DNA of 64,000 bases from Methanomicrobiales archaeon HGW-Methanomicrobiales-1 (GTDB lineage: Archaea; Halobacteriota; Methanomicrobia; Methanomicrobiales; Methanospirillaceae), in NCBI GenBank assembly GCA_002839675.1, contig PGYM01000001.1, positions 1,007,602 through 1,071,601 of the forward strand, given 5' to 3'. Positions 40,789 to 48,597 of this stretch are shown here, piece after piece (the first letter of the stretch is position 1; each line of letters starts with the position of its first letter). A program made the translations under genes and the position numbers. A model generated the notes under the pieces. It did no database searches. It saw nothing but the letters and a program-made list of their open reading frames with translations, and had not been told where the DNA came from.

Positions 40789-41589
40789 TTGACATTCAAC
40801 GATGGTACCAGATACTCTCATAAGGTGATTGTTCTGCGATTCTGTCCACTGTGCGGCAATGCTGTTAAGCCCGAAAATAAATTTTGCAGGAACTGTGGCG
40901 CCTCCCTCCGGCCGGATCTATCCGGAACCGATGAAGCAGCATCCCCGCAACGGTTACTGTCCGGCCGGTTTCCCCGGGTCTCACTCTCCGGGATCCCATC
41001 CAGAAACAGCCTTATCGCGGTCGCGGGACTGGTTATCATCATCCTTGTTATCATCTCCATTGGCTATCCCCTGCTCATGGTCCCGGGAACCACCGCTATT
41101 GCAGGTACACTATCGTCCCCTGCAACAGTGCAGTCTCCCGCTGGCGGGCCCGGGGATTACCCGGGCGGATCATACGTGATTGTTGAAACAGAAGAGCCAA
41201 CGCCATTACCTGCAACAGAACCACTCATCACAGCCACCACGATTATTCCCAAAACACCGGTCACCACCCTCCAGACCACGGTTCAGGTTACAAAGTCTGT
41301 CTTCTGCGCTGCTGACCGGCTTGCCTGCAATAATACCTGTATTGACCGGAGGACTGACAACAACAATTGCGGGTATTGCAATAATTCCTGTCCCACCGGA
41401 ACCTATTGCCTGAACGGTAATTGCGCACTTACCTGTTCTGCCGGACAGGCCAGCTGCATTGACGGCTGTTTTGATCTGCTGACCAACCCCCGTCATTGCG
41501 GTTCCTGCCAAAATTCCTGCCCGGCTGGGCTGATCTGTTCTGCGGGCAGGTGTGATTCGCCCGTAACTCCCATGCCGGTACCCCAGTGA
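40789..41589 (+). CDS. Zinc ribbon-TM-Cys-rich extracellular fusion protein
   Basis: This protein of up to 266 residues has a cytoplasmic zinc ribbon (FCPLCGNAVKPENKFCRNCG, about 18-37) and one transmembrane helix (about 74-98). A Pro/Thr-rich stalk (about 110-165) and two tandem Cys-rich modules (about 172-213 and 215-256) complete it. The modules follow the pattern C...CxxxC(I/F)D...xxxCGxCxxxCPxGxxCxxGxC, like the disulfide repeats of secreted myxobacterial and plant STIG-type proteins. The start is uncertain: TTG at 40789 or GTG at 40825. It may be a surface receptor or adhesin with an internal signalling ribbon. No partner gene is adjacent. Confidence 0.75.
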   Translation: MTFNDGTRYSHKVIVLRFCPLCGNAVKPENKFCRNCGASLRPDLSGTDEAASPQRLLSGRFPRVSLSGIPSRNSLIAVAGLVIIILVIISIGYPLLMVPGTTAIAGTLSSPATVQSPAGGPGDYPGGSYVIVETEEPTPLPATEPLITATTIIPKTPVTTLQTTVQVTKSVFCAADRLACNNTCIDRRTDNNNCGYCNNSCPTGTYCLNGNCALTCSAGQASCIDGCFDLLTNPRHCGSCQNSCPAGLICSAGRCDSPVTPMPVPQ

Positions 41590-41682
41590 CTTGTCAGTAA
41601 CGATAAGAAAGACGGGCGGGACGGAAATCCATCCCCTTTTTTACACTCATCAATATAAATTCCGGGTGCCAACGTATGAGCA

Positions 41683-42999
41683 GTGACAACAGCAATTCTT
41701 GGCGGTGGGCTTTCAGGACTCGCACTGGCCCGCCTGCTGCATGAAAAAGGCAAGGATGTCATTGTCCTTGAAGCGGAACCGGCATATGGCGGGCTCTGCC
41801 GTTCAAAAACCGAACAGGGATTCACGTTCGATATTGGCGGTTCGCATATCATCTTCTCCCGGGATACCGAAGTGCTCGGGTTCATGCGGCGGATGATCGC
41901 AGGAAACGAGCAGCGCAATGACCGGAATACAAAAATTTTTTATAAAGACCATTACGTGAAATATCCGTTTGAGAACGGGCTTTCTGATCTCACAATCGAG
42001 GACCGGTTCTTCTGCATCAACGAGTTTGTAAAGACCCATGTTGCCGTGGAAAAATGCGAGCTTCCTGTACCGGAAAATTTCCGGGAATGGATATACTATA
42101 CATTCGGTAAAGGCATTGCCGAATGCTACATGGTTCCCTACAATGAGAAGATCTGGAAGTTTCCCACTGACCAGATGTCCCTGCACTGGGTGGACGGGCG
42201 CATCCCCCGCCCCCCGGTCGAAGATGTGATCAAATCAGCCATCGGTATTCCCACGGAAGGGTACACCCACCAGTCGGTCTTTTCCTACCCGCTCGACGGG
42301 GGCATTGAAGCGCTTGTGAAGGCTGTCGCCCAACCTATCCGGGAAAAGATCAGGACCGGGTTCCGCGTAACATCAGTGCGGAAAAAAGACGGGCGTTTCG
42401 AGATCAGTAATGGCAGTGAGACAATTGTGGCCGACCGGTGCATCTCCACGATGCCGGTACAGCACCTTGTTGCAGCCCTTGAGGGTGTGCCTCTCCGGGT
42501 AAAGGAGGCTTGTGCAGCCCTCAGGTACAATGCCATTGTCTGCGTGAATATCGGTATACGGGGAACAGTTCCGGATATCTCGTGGCTCTATATTCCCGAG
42601 ATAGCACTCGGCATGACCAACCGCATCTCGTTTCCATCCAATTACAGTGCCCGGGCAGTACCCGAAGGCTGTGGATCGGTGCTTGCGGAGATTACCCACC
42701 AGCCGGGCGATGAAGTCTCCCGCATGGATGATGGCACGCTTGTTGCCCATGTAGTCCAAACGTTAGAGGCAATGCAGATCCTCACCAAAGACCGGGTTGT
42801 CTATTCCTCGGTAGAACGCCAGCCCTATGCGTATGTGGTCTATGATCTCAATTACCAGAAAAATATCGCCATTGTAAAAGAGTATTGCACATCGGTTGAT
42901 ATCCCGCTTGTCGGCCGGTTTTCCCAGTTTGAGTATCTCAACATGGACGGCTGCCTCCGCAGCGTTATGGATTTTTCTGCGCAGCAACCGGAGTCCTGA
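41683..42999 (+). CDS. FAD-dependent oxidoreductase, UDP-galactopyranose mutase/protoporphyrinogen oxidase-like
   Basis: This 438-residue flavoprotein has the N-terminal dinucleotide-binding motif ILGGGLSGLALARLL (about 5-19) and the second FAD contact YGGLCRSKTEQGFTFDIGGSHII (key residues GGLCRS and DIGGSH). Later parts (WKFPTDQMSLHWVDGRIP, VISTMP-like segment CISTMPVQHL) are typical of amine-oxidase/UGM-type enzymes acting on sugars or isoprenoids. The GTG at 41683 starts it; an ATG at 41676 is out of frame. A TATA-like box (AATATAAA, about 41652-41659) is about 27 bases upstream, so the mRNA may be leaderless. A GT2 glycosyltransferase follows by 65 bases, pointing to glycan or lipid-sugar synthesis. 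Confidence 0.8.
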   Translation: MTTAILGGGLSGLALARLLHEKGKDVIVLEAEPAYGGLCRSKTEQGFTFDIGGSHIIFSRDTEVLGFMRRMIAGNEQRNDRNTKIFYKDHYVKYPFENGLSDLTIEDRFFCINEFVKTHVAVEKCELPVPENFREWIYYTFGKGIAECYMVPYNEKIWKFPTDQMSLHWVDGRIPRPPVEDVIKSAIGIPTEGYTHQSVFSYPLDGGIEALVKAVAQPIREKIRTGFRVTSVRKKDGRFEISNGSETIVADRCISTMPVQHLVAALEGVPLRVKEACAALRYNAIVCVNIGIRGTVPDISWLYIPEIALGMTNRISFPSNYSARAVPEGCGSVLAEITHQPGDEVSRMDDGTLVAHVVQTLEAMQILTKDRVVYSSVERQPYAYVVYDLNYQKNIAIVKEYCTSVDIPLVGRFSQFEYLNMDGCLRSVMDFSAQQPES

Positions 43000-43064
43000 T
43001 TCTCCGGTTTTGGCACACGCTTATTATCCGTTAACGTAAAAATGGTACAGGAGTATTTCCTTTA

Positions 43065-43763
43065 ATGATTTCCGTTATCATTCCCACCTTTAACGAAGAA
43101 GAGAATATCGCCCAGTGCTTGGTCTCGCTCTCGCACCAGAATATTCCGCGGACCGAATACGAGATCATCGTAGTTGACGGTGGCTCAAAAGATACCACGT
43201 GTGAGATTGCAAAGAAGTATGCCGACAAGGTGTTCACCCAGACCAGCAGGAAAGTCGGCGGGGCCCGAAACGACGGGGTTAAGGAAGCAAAAGGCGATAT
43301 CGTTGCAACAACGGACGCAGACTGCATACTTCCTCCGCACTGGATCAAAAACCTTGCAGAGGATTTTAAGGATCCAAAGGTAGTGCAGGTCTATGGCCCG
43401 GTCTATCCCATCGAAGAAGGAATAGGGAACCATTTCTCGCTCCTGCTCGCCAACACCTTTGCCCGCATCGGCTATTACAGCAAGACCTTTTTCTATACAC
43501 TTGGCTGCAATACAGCGTTCCGGAAAGATGCATTCACCCGGGCAGGGATGTACCGCTGCATTGATGCCGGCGATGACCTGGAGATCGCGATGCGGATGAA
43601 AGACGAGGGAAAGATATACTTCGATAACCGGCTCAAGGTGGGTTTTTCCATGCGGCGGTACCAGAAATTCGGCACCCTCCAGTCACTCTACGAATGGATA
43701 TATATCGTGTCCAAGGGCGGGAATTCTGAAAAATACTCGTATTCCCAGAAAAAGTACAAATAA
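43065..43763 (+). CDS. Glycosyltransferase family 2
   Basis: This 232-residue GT-A fold enzyme starts MISVIIPTFNEEENI. The donor-site motifs are VDGGSKDT (about 37-44) and the DxD-like TTDADC (about 84-89), and the acceptor-side acidic motif is GDDLEIAMRM (about 168-177). No membrane helix is clear, apart from short hydrophobic stretches. It transfers a sugar from a nucleotide or dolichyl donor; acceptor unknown. It lies 65 bases after the FAD oxidoreductase gene on the same strand and probably works with it. AGGAG stands about 12 bases before the ATG. A T-run at 43764-43771 follows the stop. Confidence 0.87.
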   Translation: MISVIIPTFNEEENIAQCLVSLSHQNIPRTEYEIIVVDGGSKDTTCEIAKKYADKVFTQTSRKVGGARNDGVKEAKGDIVATTDADCILPPHWIKNLAEDFKDPKVVQVYGPVYPIEEGIGNHFSLLLANTFARIGYYSKTFFYTLGCNTAFRKDAFTRAGMYRCIDAGDDLEIAMRMKDEGKIYFDNRLKVGFSMRRYQKFGTLQSLYEWIYIVSKGGNSEKYSYSQKKYK

Positions 43764-43802
43764 TTTTTTTTCTACCCTTGTTACCGGCAGGATCGTAAAA
43801 GT

Positions 43803-44228
43803 ATGCCAGCAGCAGATCAACCAGCCAGCAGGAAAGCTCAGGAAGAGCGTCGGATTGCCGCTTTCAACCAGAGCCCGTTTGCACAATTGCTGGGCATGAC
43901 CATCACTGAAGCGCATGATGGCTATTCCCGGGTGGTTATGGATTGCTGCCAGACATTAAACCCGCACGATGTGGCGCATGGGGGTGCAATTTTTGCTCTT
44001 GCAGACCAGGCATTCGGTATTGCGGCAAATTGCGATAATGCTGACCGGGTCGCAGTCTCGGTGCACATCCAATATATTGCACCGGCAACCGGCCCCCTTG
44101 TTGCGGTTGCACACCGCGTTGCCGACAATGGCCAGTACTCAACATTCCGGGTAATGGTCTATGAAGGTGAGCGCACCATTGCTGAATTTGACGGAGTAGC
44201 GCTCCAGGTAAACCCACCCCCACGATAA
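43803..44228 (+). CDS. PaaI-family hotdog thioesterase
   Basis: This 141-residue hotdog-fold protein hydrolyses acyl- or aryl-CoA thioesters. The conserved PaaI stretch is LNPHDVAHGGAIFALADQAFG (about 58-78, key residues N, HGG and D). The N-terminus has FAQLLGMTITEAHDGYSRVVM, and the end contains GERTIAEFDGVAL. The length is normal for the family. It is an isolated gene after the glycosyltransferase, with T-rich sequence on both sides. Natural substrate is unknown; in methanogens coenzyme A ester clean-up is one possibility. Confidence 0.9.
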   Translation: MPAADQPASRKAQEERRIAAFNQSPFAQLLGMTITEAHDGYSRVVMDCCQTLNPHDVAHGGAIFALADQAFGIAANCDNADRVAVSVHIQYIAPATGPLVAVAHRVADNGQYSTFRVMVYEGERTIAEFDGVALQVNPPPR

Positions 44229-44298
44229 ACAGGATCCTTCTGGATTTTTTCAATTTTTTTTACCAATTACTAAATATCTGGCGTGAGTATCTGTCACT

Positions 44299-44568
44299 AT
44301 GACAGAAAATATGCAAAGACCCGGTATGCTGCGCCTTGCAGCAGCAGTAATTCTTGGCATTATCATCGGCACTGTTTTGTTCCTCATCGCTGCGCTTGGA
44401 ATTGGTGTAATAAATGATAAGCTGGGCATGCAGATCCCGGTCAACCTGCTCATAGCAGAAAATATTTTTAGTTTGATCCTGTTCGTACTCTTTCTTATCA
44501 TTGGCATTGGCGGTATGTGCTGGCAGGTATGGAACACCCCGTCATCCAATGAAAGAATGGAAGATTAG
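44299..44568 (+). CDS. Small two-helix membrane protein
   Basis: This is an 89-residue protein with two hydrophobic helices, about 12-35 (LAAAVILGIIIGTVLFLIAALG) and about 52-74 (NIFSLILFVLFLIIGIGG), joined by a polar turn with GVINDKLGMQ. Short charged ends complete it. No family is recognised. A TATA-like element at about 44266-44277 (TTACTAAATATC) is 25-30 bases before the ATG, so the transcript is probably leaderless. It stands alone between PaaI and DUF2148. Confidence 0.6.
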   Translation: MTENMQRPGMLRLAAAVILGIIIGTVLFLIAALGIGVINDKLGMQIPVNLLIAENIFSLILFVLFLIIGIGGMCWQVWNTPSSNERMED

Positions 44569-44689
44569 ATAGGAAGATTCAGGAAATCGCAGGAACGATG
44601 CGGACAATCAGGTCTGTTTCCTCTTTTTTTCAAACATTTTTAGATCGTTTCCTCAGCATTTTTCATCTGCCCGGTCACACTAGGTTTGT

Positions 44690-45244
44690 ATGACTCCTGA
44701 AAAGACGGCAGTGATGACCGTTGCCGGTCTCATGGCCCTTGCCGCACGCACGGCCCCGAAAGGAAAAGGGGTGGACACGATCATCATCCGGGTACTTACC
44801 GGCAAAGAAATATCCACGCTCGCAACCCGACTCTCGGACCTTGGAGAAAAGCAGGGCATTGGCTTTTTTTTACGGGATGCAAAGAACATCTCGGCTAGCG
44901 ATGCATGCGTCCTTGTCGGGGCACGCGGAGACACCATTGCCGGCATCAACTGCGGGGCATGCGGGTATGCAACCTGTGCAGAAATGACAACGGAATGCAA
45001 AAAACGGAAGAACAAGAAGACCACACCGTTCTCCGGGCCCAACTGCGCAATACGCATGGCGGATCTCGGTATTGCCCTTGGCTCGGCAGTAAAAACCGCC
45101 CAGTTCCATAATGCCGATAACCGGATTATGTATTCCGGTGGAGTCGCGGCTATCGATCTCGGGCTCATGGGAAAGGATTGCACAGTTGCCTATGCGATTC
45201 CGCTCTCTGCAACAGGCAAAAACATTTTCTTCGATCGCTCCTAA
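44690..45244 (+). CDS. DUF2148 ferredoxin-domain protein
   Basis: This 184-residue protein has the DUF2148 architecture. An N-terminal segment with VDTIIIRVLTGKEI is followed by a four-cysteine iron-sulfur-like motif, INCGACGYATCAEM, with a later cysteine in GPNCAIRMADLGIALGSAV. The C-terminal GGVAAIDLGLMGKDC is family-typical. The function is unknown; the family is seen mostly in anaerobes. Its TAA overlaps the ATG of the GHMP-fold gene by one base (TAATG), so the two are translationally coupled. Confidence 0.87.
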   Translation: MTPEKTAVMTVAGLMALAARTAPKGKGVDTIIIRVLTGKEISTLATRLSDLGEKQGIGFFLRDAKNISASDACVLVGARGDTIAGINCGACGYATCAEMTTECKKRKNKKTTPFSGPNCAIRMADLGIALGSAVKTAQFHNADNRIMYSGGVAAIDLGLMGKDCTVAYAIPLSATGKNIFFDRS

Positions 45245-46338
45245 TGGAAACTGTTACCATGCCGATCATGAAAATCCGTGGCGGAGATCTCGATCTCGTG
45301 GAGTACGAGTTCAAATCATTCGCTCCAATGACGATCTTAAAGACGCTCGGACTTGAGAAAAAGAAGTATAAGCTGGCTCCAAAAAAAGGCAAAGTTATCG
45401 TAAAAGCCCCGGCACGCATCCACTTAACCGTGCTGGACATGAACCGGTTTGCCCCGGACCACCCGGGCGGCGGGGGTATCGGGTTTGCGATCCAGTGCTA
45501 CTGTACTGCAACCGTAGAATGCACAAAAAAATCAATCTCTATCAACTACGAGCGCGCCCCCATTGTCGAAAACTTTGTGGCGGTTTTCAAAAAGGCGGTC
45601 GGTTATAATGGCGGTTTTTCCATTACGGCAACCGATCATGAACAGAAACACGTGGGCCTTGGATCGACCAGCACCGTAATGATTGCAGTTGCGACAGCGA
45701 TGAATGTCGCTGTGGGTTCCCCGCTTTCCAACACCCAGCTCCGTCACCTTATCGGCCATAACTATGTCGAAGAGACCGAAGACGGGAATATTGCCTTCGG
45801 GTTCGAGACCGGTGTCGGCCCGGCAGTAAGTACCTATGGCGGCATGGCAATCATGGGCGATGAGCTCTCGCTGGTCTACCACCATGCGTTTGCCGAAGGA
45901 AAAAATGTCCATATCATCATCCCCCCGACCGACATTTCATCGGCCGGTACCCAGGAATTCGATCTCCTGATGAACAAGGCGCGGACACTGGATTACCGGG
46001 ACCGCGAACTCAAGGCATATCTTTTCTTGATGGACCTTGTCCCTGCACTGGAAAAAGATGACATAAAAAAGGCAGGCGATGTGGTCTGGGAGATCGAGTT
46101 CCGGGGATCCAAGCGGGCTGAAGTGGAGCACCACAGTTACGGGATCTATCACTACATGAGCCAGCTGCGGGAGAAAAAACTCGAGTTTGTCGGTATGAGT
46201 TCGGTAGGACCTTCCATTGCCGTAGTCACTGCGCTTGACAGGAAGTCCATGGATACACTGCTCAAACCTCTTGGCCTGAACGTTACCATCAGCACAAAAG
46301 TCGATAACAAGGGCATGACGATCCGCCATAAAAAATAA
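45244..46338 (+). CDS. GHMP-fold protein, beta-RFAP synthase-like
   Basis: I start at the ATG at 45244 (364 residues), which overlaps the preceding stop. The frame extends further upstream only inside DUF2148. The fold signs are KAPARIHLTVLDMNR (about 57-71), the gly-rich GGGGIGFAIQ, and the phosphate-loop-like VGLGSTSTVMIAVATAM (about 140-156). These match the family of beta-ribofuranosylaminobenzene 5'-phosphate synthase, the committing enzyme of tetrahydromethanopterin synthesis. The substrate region differs enough that another GHMP-type activity remains possible. A T-run (46339-46345) follows. Coupling to DUF2148 may hint at an iron-sulfur partner. Confidence 0.7.
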   Translation: METVTMPIMKIRGGDLDLVEYEFKSFAPMTILKTLGLEKKKYKLAPKKGKVIVKAPARIHLTVLDMNRFAPDHPGGGGIGFAIQCYCTATVECTKKSISINYERAPIVENFVAVFKKAVGYNGGFSITATDHEQKHVGLGSTSTVMIAVATAMNVAVGSPLSNTQLRHLIGHNYVEETEDGNIAFGFETGVGPAVSTYGGMAIMGDELSLVYHHAFAEGKNVHIIIPPTDISSAGTQEFDLLMNKARTLDYRDRELKAYLFLMDLVPALEKDDIKKAGDVVWEIEFRGSKRAEVEHHSYGIYHYMSQLREKKLEFVGMSSVGPSIAVVTALDRKSMDTLLKPLGLNVTISTKVDNKGMTIRHKK

Positions 46339-46648
46339 TTTTTTTAAGTGAAATTTTACCACCGAAATTTTTCCTTCCTGTTATTATTGCGATGTCTCCC
46401 ACCATCATTTAGAGTCGCTGGCCGCCTCGGCAGGGCCTTGCTGGGCAGGGAGGTTTATCCAAATTATAATTAGATTAAGCGGGTCTTAAGGTGATTTAAA
46501 AAATCCGGCTCCATCCTTTTTATCGACGGGATTGCCACGAGAACGCCCATCGGGTACGGCAGAACCTCATTCATGGGAGTATGGGGGCATCAGCCCTTAT
46601 CAATAAGCAGATTCCTGTTGCCCGCCAATATTGATGACTATAAAAAAA
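46339..46648. other. Intergenic region filled by a dispersed repeat
   Basis: This convergent 310-base region contains a T-run terminator just after 46338 and the dispersed element at 46389-46606. No gene is supported in it. Confidence 0.65.
46389..46606 (+). repeat. Dispersed repeat element, copy 2
   Basis: The left block (46389 to about 46465) begins GCGATGTCTCCCACC and contains CGCCTCGGCAGGGCCTTGCT and GGTTTATCCAAA. The right block (46573-46606) reads ATGGGAGTATGGGGGCATCA then CAATAA. Both correspond to the element at 32342-32553 read on its minus strand. The middle is unrelated. No open frame is shared, so it is non-coding. It sits between the 3' ends of two genes. Confidence 0.7.
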
Positions 46649-47317
46649 TTATTCTTTCCGGGCTTCAGAATTTTTCCGGTTTTCCAGGTACCCGGATACA
46701 ATGCCATAGAGTATGAACAGGATGGTTATCACACTCAGGGCAATGACAGCAATGATCATGAGGCTCATGTTTTCTTTTACTACCGTAAATGAACCAAAAT
46801 AATACCCGGCCAGAACAACTCCCGCAGTCCAGCACACGGCACCCACCACATTATAGAACAGGAAGCGGTGATAGTGCATGGATCCTACGCCGGCAAGGAA
46901 CGGGGCAAACGTCCGCACCAACGGGACGAACCGTGCAACAAAGATCGTCGCACCACCGTATTTTTCATAGAAAATATACGTACGGTCAATATACTCTTTT
47001 TTCACAAGATTGGGGAACCGCTCGAGAAAAACATGCAGGCCGATATAATTGCCAATCCAGTAATTTGCGGAATCTCCCAGTACTGCACCAAGAATAATTG
47101 CAATAAACAGCCACTGAAGATCCATTATCCCGCTTGCTGCCGCCGCACCTGCAACAAAGAGCAGGGAGTCTCCAGGAAGGAAAGGCATAATGACAAAACC
47201 GGTCTCAAGAAAAATGATGCAAAATAGAATCAGGTACGTCCACATGCCGTATTCATGGACAACAGAGACCATGTTCTGGTCGAGATGAAGAAAAATAGTG
47301 ATCAAAAAATCGAACAT
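46649..47317 (-). CDS. DedA/SNARE-associated family membrane protein
   Basis: This 222-residue DedA protein has the diagnostic motifs FLETGFVIMPFLPGDSLLF (about 35-53), the acidic-loop glycine segment ILGAVLGDSANYWIGNYIG (about 75-93), FYEKYGGATIFVARFVPLVRTFAPFLAG (key residues ARFVPLVRT), and a terminal helix before a charged tail. DedA proteins are half-size transporters implicated in lipid scrambling and membrane potential maintenance. It is convergent with the GHMP-fold gene, with the dispersed repeat between them. Confidence 0.92.
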   Translation of the reverse strand: MFDFLITIFLHLDQNMVSVVHEYGMWTYLILFCIIFLETGFVIMPFLPGDSLLFVAGAAAASGIMDLQWLFIAIILGAVLGDSANYWIGNYIGLHVFLERFPNLVKKEYIDRTYIFYEKYGGATIFVARFVPLVRTFAPFLAGVGSMHYHRFLFYNVVGAVCWTAGVVLAGYYFGSFTVVKENMSLMIIAVIALSVITILFILYGIVSGYLENRKNSEARKE

Positions 47318-47509
47318 ATGGGTAAAAAAATATGGGCTCGGTCCCTATATTAAGTTGAGTTCCTGCCGGTTAGCTAAAATGCGGTAATTCCAATCGGAGT
47401 GCGGAAAAATTATCTCAAAAATCATCCGCTTAAGAACATATATCGGGGATAAGCACCTAAAATGATTCACTCGATCGGATAATATCATCCCCCATGGAGT
47501 GATGTAACA

Positions 47510-48370
47510 ATGTCTCATATCTGTTCTACAAACCTGCTCCGCATTCTCGCAATCGCATGTATCGCTGTGCTTTTTATTTCACCGGCACATGCATTTACCG
47601 CAAATTCTCTTGATATTACTATTGACAAAAGCGGTGATGCTACGGCAAGTTTCAAATTTACCCTTGAGGGTTTTTTGGAAAATGCCATACCCCAGTCTAT
47701 GCTGGAAGAAGAACTCAAAAAAGGCCTGACCACCAGTTCAGAACCCCCGGTTCTCCTCTCCATGGACAAAACGGGAGCAGTCATGATCTTAAAAAAATTT
47801 GCCGATACGCAGGATGTGGCAACGGGAACTGAGTACCGCACCGCTTCCATGAATTTCCAGAAGGCAGAGATTGCCTTAAAAGAATCTGCATTGAGCAGCG
47901 TGGTGACTGCCGATTTTACACCTGCAAAGATCACGATAACATTCCCTGATGCTTATACAAGGTCATTTGCAAACTCAGCGGTTCTTCCTTCACTCACCCA
48001 TATTGTGATCGATCCTTCGAAACCTTCTGCCTCCACAACCATGGATCAGACCGGCAGCATTAACGTAACTGCGTCCCCGGAAGGTGTTCAGGTATCCATT
48101 GATGGCAACTATATGGGAGATACTCCCGGGACATTTTCTGATATTCCGGCAGGAACCCATACGCTGCTGTTCCAGAAAGAGGGTTTTCAACCCGTGACAA
48201 AGACCATAGCCATCGTTGAAGGCAAAACAACCAATGTATTTGTATTCCTCCAGTATTCGCCACAAACAACTACTGCCCCCCAGGGAATTCTGCCTGTTCC
48301 CGGGTTCTGTCTGTTGATCACGGGACTTGCGGTCAGCGGATGCATCATGTTGCGAAAGATAGTCCGGTAA
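47510..48370 (+). CDS. Secreted PEGA-domain surface protein
   Basis: This 286-residue protein has a signal peptide (about 1-28, ILAIACIAVLFISPAHAF). A beta-rich central region (about 30-175) is followed by one PEGA domain (about 183-250: NVTASPEGVQVSIDGNYMG and PAGTHTLLFQKEGFQPV) and a C-terminal membrane anchor (about 262-282). PEGA domains are short beta-modules of surface or S-layer proteins. GGAGTGAT precedes the ATG. It is convergent with a second, larger PEGA protein gene, with T-runs at both 3' ends. Confidence 0.82.
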   Translation: MSHICSTNLLRILAIACIAVLFISPAHAFTANSLDITIDKSGDATASFKFTLEGFLENAIPQSMLEEELKKGLTTSSEPPVLLSMDKTGAVMILKKFADTQDVATGTEYRTASMNFQKAEIALKESALSSVVTADFTPAKITITFPDAYTRSFANSAVLPSLTHIVIDPSKPSASTTMDQTGSINVTASPEGVQVSIDGNYMGDTPGTFSDIPAGTHTLLFQKEGFQPVTKTIAIVEGKTTNVFVFLQYSPQTTTAPQGILPVPGFCLLITGLAVSGCIMLRKIVR

Positions 48371-48380
48371 TTTTTTTTTT
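48371..48380 (+). terminator. T-run terminator after the PEGA gene
   Basis: Ten T directly follow the stop codon at 48370, a typical archaeal terminator for the plus-strand gene. Confidence 0.5.
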
Positions 48381-48578
48381 GATAATTCATCCAGGAGAGG
48401 ATGGAAGAACACCCTTTTTAGGGGATTATGCATTTCTTCACCATCTACGATCTGCAGAGTCACATCTTCGGACACATTCTGTATCGGGGTCCGGTGATTA
48501 GGCAAGGATGTCCGTAAACCTCCTTGATCGTTGGATGTCAGAAAGGGGACGATACAGTGAGGCCGTTTTATCCAAAAC

Positions 48579-48596
48579 ACAAAAAAAGAAAAAAAA
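48579..48596 (-). terminator. T-rich terminator for the minus-strand PEGA gene
   Basis: On the minus strand, directly after the stop, TTTTTTTTCTTTTTTTG forms a T-rich tract. Confidence 0.45.
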
Positions 48597-48597
48597 G

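Noticed and set aside
46490..46700. Plus-strand frame through the dispersed element into dedA
   Set aside because: There is no start signal, it runs antisense into dedA and it is not conserved with the other copy of the element.
47990..48580. 196-codon minus-strand frame between the PEGA genes
   Set aside because: It overlaps most of the PEGA domain of the plus-strand gene and has no recognisable fold.
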